The notes: a model not told the origin generated them from the letters alone. A DNA stretch of 16,242 nt from Jatrophihabitans sp. (GCA_025966255.1 JAOPVG010000200.1:1-16242), one strand, 5' to 3'. Shown: positions 1 to 7,567, numbered from the stretch's first letter. Numbers and translations: made by a program.

Positions 1-653
1 TCGCCTGCTTCATCGCCGAACCGATCCAGGGCGAGGGCGGCGATAACCACTTCCGGCCCGAGTTCCTGCAGGCCATGCAGGCGATGTGCCGCGAGTTCGA
101 CGCGCTGTTCGTGATGGACGAGGTGCAAACGGGTGTCGGGCTGACCGGCACCGCCTGGGCCTACCAGCAGCTCGGCGTTGCGCCCGACGTCGTCGCGTTC
201 GGCAAGAAGGCGCAGGTCTGCGGCATCATGGCCGGCGGCCGCGTCGACGAGGTGCCGGACAACGTCTTCGCGATGTCCTCGCGGATCAACTCGACCTGGG
301 GCGGCAACCTGACCGACATGGTGCGGTCCCGCCGCATCCTCGAGGTCATCGAGGCGGACGGGCTCATCGAGCGCGCTGGCTTCCTCGGCGCCCACGTGAT
401 GCACCAGCTCAATGCGCTGGCCGGGAAGCACGACGTGATCACCGATGTCCGTGGCCGGGGGTTGATGTGCGCGTTTACGCTGCCGTCAGCCAAATTCCGC
501 GACGACGTGATCGCCCGCCTGCGCGAGGACGAGCGGGTGTTGATGCTCGGCTGCGGCCCGTCCAGCCTGCGGGTGCGTCCGGCCCTGACGATCTCGGTCG
601 AGGAAGTCGACCAGGCCGTCGCCGCGCTCGATCGGGTCTTGTCCGGGCTCTAG
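1..653 (+). CDS. lat: L-lysine 6-aminotransferase (Lat), 3' part only
   Basis: This is a PLP-dependent class III aminotransferase. The family transfers the epsilon-amino group of L-lysine to 2-oxoglutarate, giving alpha-aminoadipate semialdehyde (as piperideine-6-carboxylate) and glutamate in the cytosol. The gene enters from the left edge; reading from base 3 gives 216 residues, about half of a normal ~450-residue enzyme. Visible motifs are IAEPIQGEGGDNHFRPEF, the cofactor-contacting MDEVQTG, the PLP-lysine segment AFGKKAQVCG (about base 195), and RINSTWGGNLTDMVRSRRI, which closely resembles Mycobacterium tuberculosis Lat (Rv3290c) as I remember it. The C-terminal RVRPALTIS segment fits the small domain. 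No frameshift is seen and the stop is TAG. In M. tuberculosis lat neighbours an Lrp-type regulator; here the downstream neighbour is an unrelated ArsR pair with its own promoter. The family call is firm; lysine specificity rests on remembered similarity. Confidence 0.9.
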   Translation, partial: ACFIAEPIQGEGGDNHFRPEFLQAMQAMCREFDALFVMDEVQTGVGLTGTAWAYQQLGVAPDVVAFGKKAQVCGIMAGGRVDEVPDNVFAMSSRINSTWGGNLTDMVRSRRILEVIEADGLIERAGFLGAHVMHQLNALAGKHDVITDVRGRGLMCAFTLPSAKFRDDVIARLREDERVLMLGCGPSSLRVRPALTISVEEVDQAVAALDRVLSGL

Positions 654-686
654 CGGGACGGCGCGGGAGCCCTTCGAAATGGGGGC

Positions 687-714
687 TTGACATATTCCGT
701 TATCGGAATACGAT
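687..714 (+). promoter_or_regulatory. SigA-type promoter of the arsR-type/SRPBCC pair, probably leaderless
   Basis: A perfect TTGACA (687-692) is followed after 16 bases by TACGAT (709-714), which matches the -10 consensus at 4 of 6 positions. Transcription should start about 7 bases downstream, at or beside the ATG at 721. No Shine-Dalgarno sequence precedes that ATG. Both facts point to a leaderless mRNA, which is common in actinomycetes. The spacer is filled by an inverted repeat, listed separately. Confidence 0.75.
693..710. promoter_or_regulatory. Operator-like inverted repeat in promoter spacer
   Basis: TATTCCG (693-699) and CGGAATA (704-710) form a perfect 7-base inverted repeat around TTAT. 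It lies between the -35 and -10 hexamers and overlaps the first two bases of the -10. A dimeric winged-helix repressor bound here would block RNA polymerase. The obvious candidate is the ArsR-type protein encoded 11 bases downstream, as an autorepressor; that link is inferred from position. Confidence 0.7.
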
Positions 715-720
715 TCGAAC

Positions 721-1068
721 ATGGCTCGAGCGGCAACCACAGCGGATGCGTTCAACGCGGTGGCCGAGCTGCGTCGGCGGCAGATCCTCGATCTGCTCGC
801 GGGCGGCGAACGAGCCGTCAACGATCTCGTCGAGCTGCTCGGCTTGGCCCAGCCACAAGTGTCCAAGCATCTGCGGGTGCTGCGCGAAGTGGGGCTGGTC
901 GATGTGCGGGACGAGGGGCGCCAGCGGATGTACCGACTCAACGGACGTCCGCTCAAGATCATCCATGACTGGGTGAGCACCTTTGAGCAGACGTGGTCGC
1001 GGCGCTTCGACCAGCTGGACGTCGTGCTCGAGGAGCTCAAGGACACGGAGGCGAAAGATGAGAACTAG
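721..1068 (+). CDS. ArsR-family winged-helix transcriptional repressor
   Basis: This 115-residue protein has the length and fold of an ArsR/SmtB repressor. The HTH covers about residues 17-60, with the recognition helix around LAQPQVSKHLRVLREVG (42-58), followed by a basic wing (RDEGRQRMYRL, 63-73). It has no cysteine, so the classical ELCVCDL metal site is absent and arsenic or metal sensing is unlikely. The C-terminal tail (WVSTFEQTWSRRFDQLDVVL) is typical of ArsR proteins encoded beside AHSA1/SRPBCC genes. The start is chosen because the ATG lies at the predicted transcription start of a strong promoter. The next gene overlaps it by 11 bases, so the two are translationally coupled. It probably represses its own operon through the inverted repeat in the promoter. 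The inducing signal is unknown. Confidence 0.92.
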   Translation: MARAATTADAFNAVAELRRRQILDLLAGGERAVNDLVELLGLAQPQVSKHLRVLREVGLVDVRDEGRQRMYRLNGRPLKIIHDWVSTFEQTWSRRFDQLDVVLEELKDTEAKDEN

Positions 1069-1546
1069 CGGCACGGCACTGATCACGTTGCCGACGGACA
1101 CGCAGATCTTGGTCACGCGCGAGTTCGACGCGCCCAAGCACCTGGTCTACAAGGCGTTCACCACGCCCGCACTGATCAAGCGATGGTGGAGCGGAGGCAT
1201 GGGCGAGGTGACCAGTGCTGAGGTCGATCTGCGGGTCGGCGGCTCCTGGCGCTACGTGATGAACGCGGACGGGGGCTTCGAGGTCGCATTCCACGGTGAG
1301 TACCGCGAAGTCGTCGAGGCCGAACGCGTCGTCTGCACCGAGGTCTTCGAGGGCATGCCCGAAGGGGACAGCCAGCCAACGGTGTGCACGTACACGTTCA
1401 CCGAGACGGACCGCCGCACGACGCTCTCGCTTCTCATCGAGTGCGGGAACCAGGGCCTGCGCGACACCGTCCTCGAGTCCGGCATGGAGACGGGCATGGA
1501 GGCTGGTTTCAAGCTCCTCGAGCAGATCGCAATCGAACTCGACTGA
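1058..1546 (+). CDS. SRPBCC / AHSA1-like (Activator of Hsp90 ATPase homologue) domain protein
   Basis: This is a 162-residue START-like (SRPBCC) protein of the AHSA1 type. The fold is a helix-grip cavity that binds hydrophobic ligands. Family hallmarks are REFDAPKHLVYKAFTTPALIKRWW (21-44, given as a range because of its length), DLRVGGSWRYVM (57-68), FHGEYREVVEAERVV (78-92), and a C-terminal helix with GMETGMEAGFKLLEQ (142-156). Bacterial members are not Hsp90 co-chaperones; most are uncharacterised and sit beside ArsR regulators. The ATG at 1058 is chosen because GGAG lies 7 bases upstream, the overlap with the ArsR gene is 11 bases, and the protein then begins just before the domain. A start at 983 would add 25 Arg/Ser-rich residues that are only a shadow of the ArsR gene. 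The small-molecule ligand is unknown. Confidence 0.9.
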   Translation: MRTSGTALITLPTDTQILVTREFDAPKHLVYKAFTTPALIKRWWSGGMGEVTSAEVDLRVGGSWRYVMNADGGFEVAFHGEYREVVEAERVVCTEVFEGMPEGDSQPTVCTYTFTETDRRTTLSLLIECGNQGLRDTVLESGMETGMEAGFKLLEQIAIELD

Positions 1547-1571
1547 CCGGTCGGCCGCACCGTCGAGCGGT

Positions 1572-3806
1572 CTAGCGCGCCACCAACTCGCGAGCAGCGT
1601 CCTCGATGTCGGCCTCGCCGAGCAGCACCAGGTTGGCCGCGTCGCCGAGCGGGACAAAGCTGTCGCGACTGGCGACGCGGGCCATGCGGCCGGGGAAGCG
1701 CGCCTCGACGAGGGCGGCCAGCACACCTTCACCGACCCCACCGCTGTGCCGCGACTCGTCGGCGACCAGGACGCGGCGCGTCGTCGCGGCGGCGACCAGC
1801 AGATCCTCGACCGGCAGGGGCGACAGCCAGCGCAGGTCGAGCACCTGCACGCCGATTCCTTCGGCCTCGAGTCGGCGCGCGACGCGCAGGCTCATCCGCA
1901 CGCCGTTGCCGAACGTCACGATCGTCAGGTCCGTGCCGTCGCCGTGCACCCGCGCCGACCCGATCGGGATGTGCCCTTCGGGCGAGTACTCGCCGAGCCA
2001 GCCCCGGTCACCGGGCTCGTGCAGGTCCTTCTCGTGATACAGCGCGATCGGCTCCAGGAACACGCTCACCTGCCCGTGCGCGGACGCGGCTGCGAGGCAG
2101 GAGCGCAGCATCGGCGCGGCGTCTTCGGGACGGGACGGCACGGCCAGGACGAGCCCCGGGATGTCGCGCAGCACGCCCACCGCGTTGTCGTTGTGGAAGT
2201 GCCCGCCGAAGCCCTTCTGGTACGCGAGTCCGGCTACCCGCACGACCAGCGGGTTGGTGAACGAGCCGTTCGAGAAGAAGCGCAGGCTGGCCGCCTCACC
2301 CCGCAGCTGATCTTCGGCGTTGTGCAGGTAGGCAAGGTACTGGATCTCCGGGACGGGCAGCATGCCACTCACGCCGAGGCCGAGGCCGAAGCCGAGGATC
2401 GACTGCTCGTCGAGCAATGTGTCGAAGACCCGTGCCGCGCCGAAGCGTTGAGCCAGCCCGCGGGTGACGCCGTACACGCCGCCCTTGCGGCCGACGTCCT
2501 CACCGAACACCAGCATCTCCGGACGGCTGGCCATCGCGTCGGTCAGAGCCGCGTTGATGCTCTGCGCGAGGGTCAGCGGCCCGGCGTCCTCGGGCCGGCG
2601 CCTACTGTGCGCCGGGGTGCGATCCTCGGGCGGGGTCGCGACAACCGCCGCCTCGGCGATCGTGCTGCGCACCCGCGGAGCCAGTGGCGCCATCACCACA
2701 TCGGCTGAGTCGAGCGTGGCGGTCGAGGCGAGTTCGTCGGCCAGCGCCTCCACCCGCTCGGCGATGTCCGCGTACCGCGCGGCGAGGCTGGGCGTGCCCA
2801 GCCGCCGAGCCAGCGCCACGAGCGGATCCCGGTCCCGTTCCGCGGCGATCTCGGCGGCCGGGCGATACGCGGTCTCGAGGTCGCTGCCCGCATGGCCGAG
2901 ATAGCGCACTGTGCGCAGATGCAGCAGCACCGGCCGGCGCTGGCGCCGCACCGTGCGGACCGCGTCGCAGGCCGCGGTGAAGGCGACCTCCGGGTCGTCG
3001 CCATCGGCGGCGAGATACTCGATCCCCGGACGTTGGGCGGCCGCGGCGACCCAGCTGCTCGGCGTGGCGACCGAGATGCCGATGCCGTTGTCCTCGCACA
3101 CGAACAGCAGCGGGAGCGGCAAGCCCTGCGTCACGCTGTAACCGGCGGCGTTGAGCGCTCCGACCGCCGTGGAGTGATTGATGCTCGCGTCCCCGAAACT
3201 GCAGACGGTGACCGCATCGGCCGGCCAGCGGCACGGCACGCCCAGCCGCTTGGCTCGGCTGACCGACAGCGCGACGCCAAGCGCCCGCGGCAGGTGCGAC
3301 GCGATCGTCGACGTCTGCGGGATCACGGCCAGCGACTCGTCTCCGAAAACCTTGTGGCGCCCGCCCGAGGCGGGGTCGGCGGTGCTTGCCAGCATGCTCA
3401 GCAGCACGGCGCGCAGCCCGTCGTCGAGCGTTCGCCCGGCCTGCATCGAACGCGCCAGGAAAAACGCGCCGGAACGGTAGTGCAGCAACGCTGGATCGGT
3501 GGGGCGCAGCGCCGCGGCCACATAGGCATTGGACTCGTGGCCGGCCGAGCCGATCGTGTAGAAGCCGCGACCGTGATCCCGCATACGACGGGCGTGGATG
3601 TCGAGCAGCCGGCTGCCGGCCATGGCATCGAAGAGGGTCAGCAGCCCAGGGTCCTCCTCGGCCGGCTCGGCTGCGTCGTCGAGTTCGGCCAGCGCGGCGC
3701 GGACCTGGAGGTCGAGCTCGTCGTGCGGGGTTGCGGCGCCGGACGATGTCACGACGGGAATCATGCCTGGTCCGGTCTGCGGGTGGGCAGTGGACACGCA
3801 TCGCAT
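1572..3806 (-). CDS. Fused alpha/beta 2-oxo acid dehydrogenase E1 (branched-chain type, thiamine-dependent)
   Basis: This 744-residue protein joins the two E1 subunits of a 2-oxo acid dehydrogenase. Such enzymes decarboxylate a 2-oxo acid on thiamine diphosphate and pass the acyl group to a lipoyl E2. The alpha half (about 60-360) has the TPP/Mg region GDASIN (205-210) to EDNG (238-241) and the loop RYLGHAGSDLETAYRP (301-316), close to that of branched-chain oxoacid dehydrogenase. The beta half (about 411-744) has VFGEDVGRKGGVYGVTRGL (433-451), DTLLDEQSILGFGLG (462-476), PVPEIQYLAYLHNAEDQL (484-501) and GGHFHNDNA (534-542), with histidines at the usual E1-beta position. No E2 or E3 gene lies in the window. 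The ATG at 3806 fits a leaderless promoter; ATG at 3764 is an alternative. The true substrate (branched-chain oxo acid, pyruvate or acetoin) cannot be read from sequence. The divergent MarR gene may regulate it. Confidence 0.88.
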   Translation of the reverse strand: MRCVSTAHPQTGPGMIPVVTSSGAATPHDELDLQVRAALAELDDAAEPAEEDPGLLTLFDAMAGSRLLDIHARRMRDHGRGFYTIGSAGHESNAYVAAALRPTDPALLHYRSGAFFLARSMQAGRTLDDGLRAVLLSMLASTADPASGGRHKVFGDESLAVIPQTSTIASHLPRALGVALSVSRAKRLGVPCRWPADAVTVCSFGDASINHSTAVGALNAAGYSVTQGLPLPLLFVCEDNGIGISVATPSSWVAAAAQRPGIEYLAADGDDPEVAFTAACDAVRTVRRQRRPVLLHLRTVRYLGHAGSDLETAYRPAAEIAAERDRDPLVALARRLGTPSLAARYADIAERVEALADELASTATLDSADVVMAPLAPRVRSTIAEAAVVATPPEDRTPAHSRRRPEDAGPLTLAQSINAALTDAMASRPEMLVFGEDVGRKGGVYGVTRGLAQRFGAARVFDTLLDEQSILGFGLGLGVSGMLPVPEIQYLAYLHNAEDQLRGEAASLRFFSNGSFTNPLVVRVAGLAYQKGFGGHFHNDNAVGVLRDIPGLVLAVPSRPEDAAPMLRSCLAAASAHGQVSVFLEPIALYHEKDLHEPGDRGWLGEYSPEGHIPIGSARVHGDGTDLTIVTFGNGVRMSLRVARRLEAEGIGVQVLDLRWLSPLPVEDLLVAAATTRRVLVADESRHSGGVGEGVLAALVEARFPGRMARVASRDSFVPLGDAANLVLLGEADIEDAARELVAR

Positions 3807-3841
3807 TGCGAGCTTATATAAGTGAGTTATATACTTGCGGT
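3807..3841. promoter_or_regulatory. Divergent promoter/operator between E1 and MarR genes
   Basis: These 35 bases are strikingly AT-rich for this genome. They hold CTTATATAAG (3813-3822), a perfect 10-base palindrome, and a second TTATATA (3827-3833), so TTATATA occurs twice with a 13-base period. Each copy sits 7-9 bases upstream of a start codon (ATG 3806 on the - strand, ATG 3842 on the + strand), where a -10 box for a leaderless mRNA would be. No Shine-Dalgarno sequence is present for either gene. TTGCGA (3806-3811) is a possible weak -35 for the + strand promoter. The MarR protein is the likely ligand of the palindromic sequence, which would make it control itself, the exporter and the dehydrogenase. 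Confidence 0.65.
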
Positions 3842-4297
3842 ATGAGTACGCGACTCGCCGACGCCCGAGCCCTCGCGGTGGGCGTCGATCGGCTCGTCAG
3901 CTGGTTGCGCCGGCAGACGCCGGCCACGGTCAGCAGCTCGACGATCACCGCACTGGACCTGCTACGGGTCGAGGGCCCGCTCCGAGTCTCCGAGCTCGCG
4001 GTGCGTGAGGGCATGACCCAGCCTGGCGTGACCATGTTGGTCAACCGTCTCGCCGACGCCGGCTACGCCGAACGCGTTGCCGACCCGACCGACCGGCGGG
4101 CGGCGCTCGTGCGCGTTACTGCTGCGGGCGAGGCCGTACTCACCGATCGGCAGACCGTCCGCGCCGAACTGCTGCGCGAGCGTCTCGCCGAACTCAGCGA
4201 CGACGACCAGCGGCTACTCAGCGCCGCGCTGCCGGCCATCGAGCGGCTCGTCGCCACCGGCCCCCGCACCACCGTCTCAAGAAAGCCGCGCGCATGA
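3842..4297 (+). CDS. MarR-family transcriptional regulator
   Basis: This 151-residue winged-helix protein has the MarR layout. An N-terminal helix pair serves dimerisation (1-32). The HTH spans about 35-75, with the recognition helix in VREGMTQPGVTMLVNRLADAG (54-74). The wing is the signature DPTDRRAALVRVTAAG (81-96), followed by C-terminal dimerisation helices (100-140). MarR proteins usually repress drug exporters or catabolic genes and release DNA when a phenolic or similar ligand binds. The ATG at 3842 is chosen because it lies at the expected transcription start; the frame stays open upstream, but that part is only a shadow of the E1 gene. Its TGA overlaps the ATG of the MFS exporter (ATGA at 4294-4297), so the two are an operon. 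Ligand and full regulon are unknown. Confidence 0.93.
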   Translation: MSTRLADARALAVGVDRLVSWLRRQTPATVSSSTITALDLLRVEGPLRVSELAVREGMTQPGVTMLVNRLADAGYAERVADPTDRRAALVRVTAAGEAVLTDRQTVRAELLRERLAELSDDDQRLLSAALPAIERLVATGPRTTVSRKPRA

Positions 4298-5580
4298 CTA
4301 GCCGATCCGAAACCGTCGACGCCCCCGAGCGCGTCAGCCCGTTCCGCCAACCCAAGGCGGTGTGGGCCGTGGCGTTCGCCTGCGTCATCTCCTTCATGGG
4401 CATCGGGCTGGTCGACCCCATCCTGTCCTCGCTCCGCACCCAGCTGCACGCCTCACCCAGCGACGTCGAGCTGCTGTTCACCAGCTACCTCGTCGTGACC
4501 GCGGTCGCCATGCTCGTCACCGGCTGGGTGTCCAGCCGGCTCGGCGCGAAACGCACACTGATCGCCGGGCTCGTCCTCATCGTGATCTTCGCCGCGCTCG
4601 CCGGCTCGTCTGACTCGATCAACGGAATCGTCGGCTTCCGCGCGGGCTGGGGCCTGGGCAACGCGCTGTTCATCGCCACCTCGCTGGCCGTGATCGTCGG
4701 CTCGGCGGCCGGCGGCTTCACCGGCGCGATCATCCTGTACGAGACCGCGCTGGGCGTGGGCATCGCGCTGGGTCCGCTGCTCGGCGGCGAGCTCGGCTCG
4801 ATCAGCTGGCGCGGGCCGTTCTACGGCGTCTCGGCGCTGATGGCGATCGCGTTGATCGCGACCGTCGTGTTGCTGCCGGCGACTCCCAAACCGCAGCGCA
4901 AAGAGAGCATCACCGAGCCGATCAAGGCCCTGCGGCACCGCAGCCTGGCCACCACCAGCGTGGTGGGTCTGCTCTACAACTGGGGCTTCTTCACGCTGCT
5001 CGGCTACTCGCCGTTCCTGATGGGCATCTCCAGCCCGCAGAAGCTCGGCCTGGTGTTCTGCGCCTGGGGTGTGCTGGTGGCGGCCTTCGCCGTGTGGGGT
5101 GCCCCATGGTTGAAGGCGCGCTTCGGCACTGCGAGGACCCTCTACGGCAACTTCGTCCTGATGGCGATCGACCTCGCGGCGATCGGCGTGTGGCCGGACC
5201 GGCCGACTGTGGTCATCGTTGCCGTCATCGTCGCCGGCGCGTTCATCGGCGTGAACAACACCCTCGTCACGACGGCGGTCATGAGCATCGCTCCGGTGGA
5301 GCGGCCGGTCGCTGCGGCGACCTACGGCTTCGTGCGGTTCATCGGCGGTGGCCTCGCTCCGTTCGTCGCCGGCAAGCTCGTCGAGCACTACAGCGCGCAC
5401 GTGCCCTTCCTGCTCGGAGCGGGGACGGTCGTGCTGGCCGCGCTCGTCCTCTCCACCGTCCACCGCGCGCTCGCGGCCGCCGACCGGGGCGAGGTGCATC
5501 AGCCCGAACTCACCAAGGTCGACGAGCTCGAGCGGGTGGACGAGCTGCGGACAGCGGCCGTGATCGGCAACGAGGACTGA
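4294..5580 (+). CDS. MFS drug/metabolite exporter, 12-TM DHA1-like
   Basis: This 428-residue inner-membrane protein belongs to the major facilitator superfamily, and about 12 hydrophobic segments can be traced between residues 22 and 395. Motif A is present as GWVSSRLGAKRTL (77-89) between TM2 and TM3. The antiporter motif C is GVGIALGPLLGG (154-165) in TM5. The loop GELGSISWRGPFYGVSAL (165-182) is typical of DHA1 H+-coupled exporters. The tail after about residue 398 is hydrophilic and acidic (PELTKVDELERVDELR). The gene starts inside the stop codon of the MarR gene, so the regulator probably controls the exporter in response to an exported compound. The substrate cannot be predicted. Divergence from the oxoacid dehydrogenase E1 hints at a metabolite related to that enzyme, but this is only an inference. 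Confidence 0.9.
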   Translation: MTSRSETVDAPERVSPFRQPKAVWAVAFACVISFMGIGLVDPILSSLRTQLHASPSDVELLFTSYLVVTAVAMLVTGWVSSRLGAKRTLIAGLVLIVIFAALAGSSDSINGIVGFRAGWGLGNALFIATSLAVIVGSAAGGFTGAIILYETALGVGIALGPLLGGELGSISWRGPFYGVSALMAIALIATVVLLPATPKPQRKESITEPIKALRHRSLATTSVVGLLYNWGFFTLLGYSPFLMGISSPQKLGLVFCAWGVLVAAFAVWGAPWLKARFGTARTLYGNFVLMAIDLAAIGVWPDRPTVVIVAVIVAGAFIGVNNTLVTTAVMSIAPVERPVAAATYGFVRFIGGGLAPFVAGKLVEHYSAHVPFLLGAGTVVLAALVLSTVHRALAAADRGEVHQPELTKVDELERVDELRTAAVIGNED

Positions 5581-5674
5581 TCACGCCGGGCGCAGCCGCC
5601 GCTTCTCGTTGCGTGAACGGAGTTCTTGGATGAGCGCCGACCAGTTCCTTCGCTCGGCTAACTATCCTGGAGGC

Positions 5675-7114
5675 ATGTCCGAACTGACGCCGCGGCGCAA
5701 GCAGCTGATCCTGGCGATCTGTTGCCTGAGCCTGCTGATCGTCGGGATGGACGTGACGATCGTCAACATCGCGTTGCCGTCGATCAGCCACGATCTGCAT
5801 GCGTCGCTCGCCGACCTGCAATGGACGGTCGACGCGTACACCGTGGTGCTGGCCAGCCTGCTGATGCTCGCGGGCTCCACGGGCGACCGGCTCGGCCGCC
5901 GACGGGTGTTCCAGATCGGGCTGACGGTGTTCGTCGTCGGGTCGCTGCTGTGCAGTCTCGCCCCGAGCCTCGGCTGGTTGGTGGCCTTCCGGGCGCTGCA
6001 GGCGATCGGTGGGTCGATGCTGAACCCCGTCGCGATGTCGATCATCACCAATGTCTTCACCGAGCCGCGTGAGCGGGCCCGCGCGATCGGCGTCTGGGGT
6101 GGCGTTGTCGGCCTGAGTCTCGGCCTCGGCCCGCTCGTCGGCGGCGCCTTGATCGACTCGGTGGGGTGGCGGGCGATCTTCTGGATCAACGTCCCGATCG
6201 GCCTCGCCGCGCTGGTGCTCACGGTGCTGTTCGTCCCCGAGTCGCGGGCCCCGCGGGCCCGGCGTCCCGACCCGGTGGGCCAGGCACTGATCATCGTCCT
6301 GCTGGCGGGAATGACGTACGCGATCATCGAGTCGTCCCGATCCGGCTGGTCGGCGCCGACGGTTGTTGCCGCTGTGCTCGCGGGACTCGCGCTCGTCGCG
6401 CTGCTGCGCTACGAACCGCGCCGGACCGATCCGCTGATCGACCTGCGCTTCTTCCGCAGCGTCCCGTTCACCGGCGCCACGGTGATCGCGATCTGTGCGT
6501 TCGGAGCGTTCTCCGGCTTCCTGTTCCTGACCACGCTCTATCTGCAGGACGTCCGCGGGCTGAGCCCGGTAGTGGCCGGGTTGTGCACGCTGCCGCTGGC
6601 GGTGATGACGCTCGTCTGCGCGCCGCTGTCCGGACACATCGTCGGCAGCCGCGGGCCGCGCCTGCCGCTGCTCGCGGCGGGGACCCTGATGTGCACCGGT
6701 GCGCTGCTGCTCGTGCCACTGTCCGGCGGCGAGTCCTATCCGCGGCTCATTGCGAGCTACGTCGTCTTCGCGGCCGGGTTCGGGTTCGTCAACGCACCGA
6801 TTACGAACACTGCGGTATCCGGCATGCCGCGCGAGCAGGCCGGCGTGGCCGCGGCCGTCGCGTCGACGAGCCGGCAGGTTGGGGCGACGCTCGGCGTTGC
6901 CGTCGTGGGCTCCGTGCTCGCGTCCGGTCTCACCGGACCGCTCCGTACCAGCTTCGTCGCCGCGAGTCACGCGGCGTGGTGGTTGATCGCCGGGTGCGGG
7001 TTCGCCGTCCTGATCCTCGGCGCCGCCACCACAGGGCCGCGAGCGATTGCATCAGCCCGCCGAACGGCGGACCTCACCGCCGAGCGACCGATCGAACCCG
7101 TCCTCGCCGACTGA
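5675..7114 (+). CDS. MFS exporter, 14-TM DHA2 (EmrB/QacA-like)
   Basis: This is a 479-residue proton-coupled multidrug-type exporter of the DHA2 family, with about 14 membrane spans. Diagnostic motifs are MDVTIVNIALP (25-35) in TM1, GSTGDRLGRRRV (67-78, motif A), GLSLGLGPLVGG (146-157, motif C) and WRAIFWINVPIG (165-176). It differs in class from the 12-TM exporter upstream, so it is not a simple duplicate. Two starts compete. ATG 5675 gives the usual short cytosolic N-terminus and has TATCCT (5663-5668) placed for a leaderless mRNA; the adjacent GGAGG is only one base away, too close for normal use. ATG 5630 has GGAG 7 bases upstream and would add 15 residues. The gene ends 6 bases before the convergent DoxX-like gene. 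Substrate is unknown. Confidence 0.88.
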   Translation: MSELTPRRKQLILAICCLSLLIVGMDVTIVNIALPSISHDLHASLADLQWTVDAYTVVLASLLMLAGSTGDRLGRRRVFQIGLTVFVVGSLLCSLAPSLGWLVAFRALQAIGGSMLNPVAMSIITNVFTEPRERARAIGVWGGVVGLSLGLGPLVGGALIDSVGWRAIFWINVPIGLAALVLTVLFVPESRAPRARRPDPVGQALIIVLLAGMTYAIIESSRSGWSAPTVVAAVLAGLALVALLRYEPRRTDPLIDLRFFRSVPFTGATVIAICAFGAFSGFLFLTTLYLQDVRGLSPVVAGLCTLPLAVMTLVCAPLSGHIVGSRGPRLPLLAAGTLMCTGALLLVPLSGGESYPRLIASYVVFAAGFGFVNAPITNTAVSGMPREQAGVAAAVASTSRQVGATLGVAVVGSVLASGLTGPLRTSFVAASHAAWWLIAGCGFAVLILGAATTGPRAIASARRTADLTAERPIEPVLAD

Positions 7115-7120
7115 CCGCCG

Positions 7121-7534
7121 TCAGGACGCGCGGCGCACCCGCAGTGCCCACGCGATGAGCGGCGCCTGCATGGGAAGTCGCAGCAGCGTGCCGACGCGGT
7201 AGGCGGTCGAGTCGCTCTTGCGCGCGTCGACGGCGACCTTGATGTTCGCGGGCAGGACCCCGGCGAACAATGCCGCCGCAGCCAGGGCGCCGTGGCGGCG
7301 GGTCGGGGGAGCGAGCAGGGCGGCGGCGACCGCGATCTCGGTGGCCCCGGTGCCCAGCGTCCAGGTGCGCGGGCTCCCCGGCAGGCGTTCCGGAATCATG
7401 GCGTCGTAGACCGCGGGCACCGCGAAATGGCTGGCGCCGACCCCGGCGAGCAGGGCCGCGAGGCCGAGGGCGGGAAGGGGTGGGGCGGACACAGGAAACA
7501 CTTTCTCACGATCTGCGCGCGCCGTCTGGTCCAC
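7121..7534 (-). CDS. DoxX-like small integral membrane protein
   Basis: This 137-residue protein has about four hydrophobic helices: residues 20-38, 62-77, 84-100 and 118-132. Between them lie the short motifs GVGASHFAVPAVYDAMIP (31-48) and LPANIKVAVDARKS, seen in small DoxX/DoxD-related proteins of actinomycetes. The biochemical role of this group is not settled; relatives have been linked to thiosulfate oxidation or redox stress, which nothing here confirms. The frame opens at GTG 7534; GTG 7501, preceded by GTGAGAAA, is an alternative that removes 11 residues and leaves the membrane part intact. It is convergent with the DHA2 exporter and divergent from the kinase gene with a 43-base gap. 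Confidence 0.7.
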   Translation of the reverse strand: MDQTARADREKVFPVSAPPLPALGLAALLAGVGASHFAVPAVYDAMIPERLPGSPRTWTLGTGATEIAVAAALLAPPTRRHGALAAAALFAGVLPANIKVAVDARKSDSTAYRVGTLLRLPMQAPLIAWALRVRRAS

Positions 7535-7567
7535 TTCTCGTTGTTACGCTCGCCTCGAGAGTCTTCT

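Noticed and set aside
721..1068. Arsenic or metal-sensing role for the ArsR protein
   Set aside because: The protein contains no cysteine and no known metal-site motif, and no arsenic resistance gene is nearby.
1544..1572. Possible terminator hairpin between the SRPBCC and E1 genes
   Set aside because: Only 5-base arms with an 18-base loop and no T-tract; not distinguishable from chance.
1296..2708. Long + strand open frame across the SRPBCC end and the E1 beta half
   Set aside because: It crosses two convergent genes with strong family motifs and has the composition of a codon-bias shadow.
4453..5499. - strand open frame with many His/Asp/Arg residues opposite the first MFS gene
   Set aside because: The His/Asp/Arg pattern is the antisense image of codons for hydrophobic residues such as Val, Ala and Ile; there is no ribosome binding site or domain.
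5510..6970. Long - strand open frame opposite the DHA2 exporter
   Set aside because: The product is rich in Arg, Asp, Gln and His, with no hydrophobic core; the + strand encodes clear MFS motifs.
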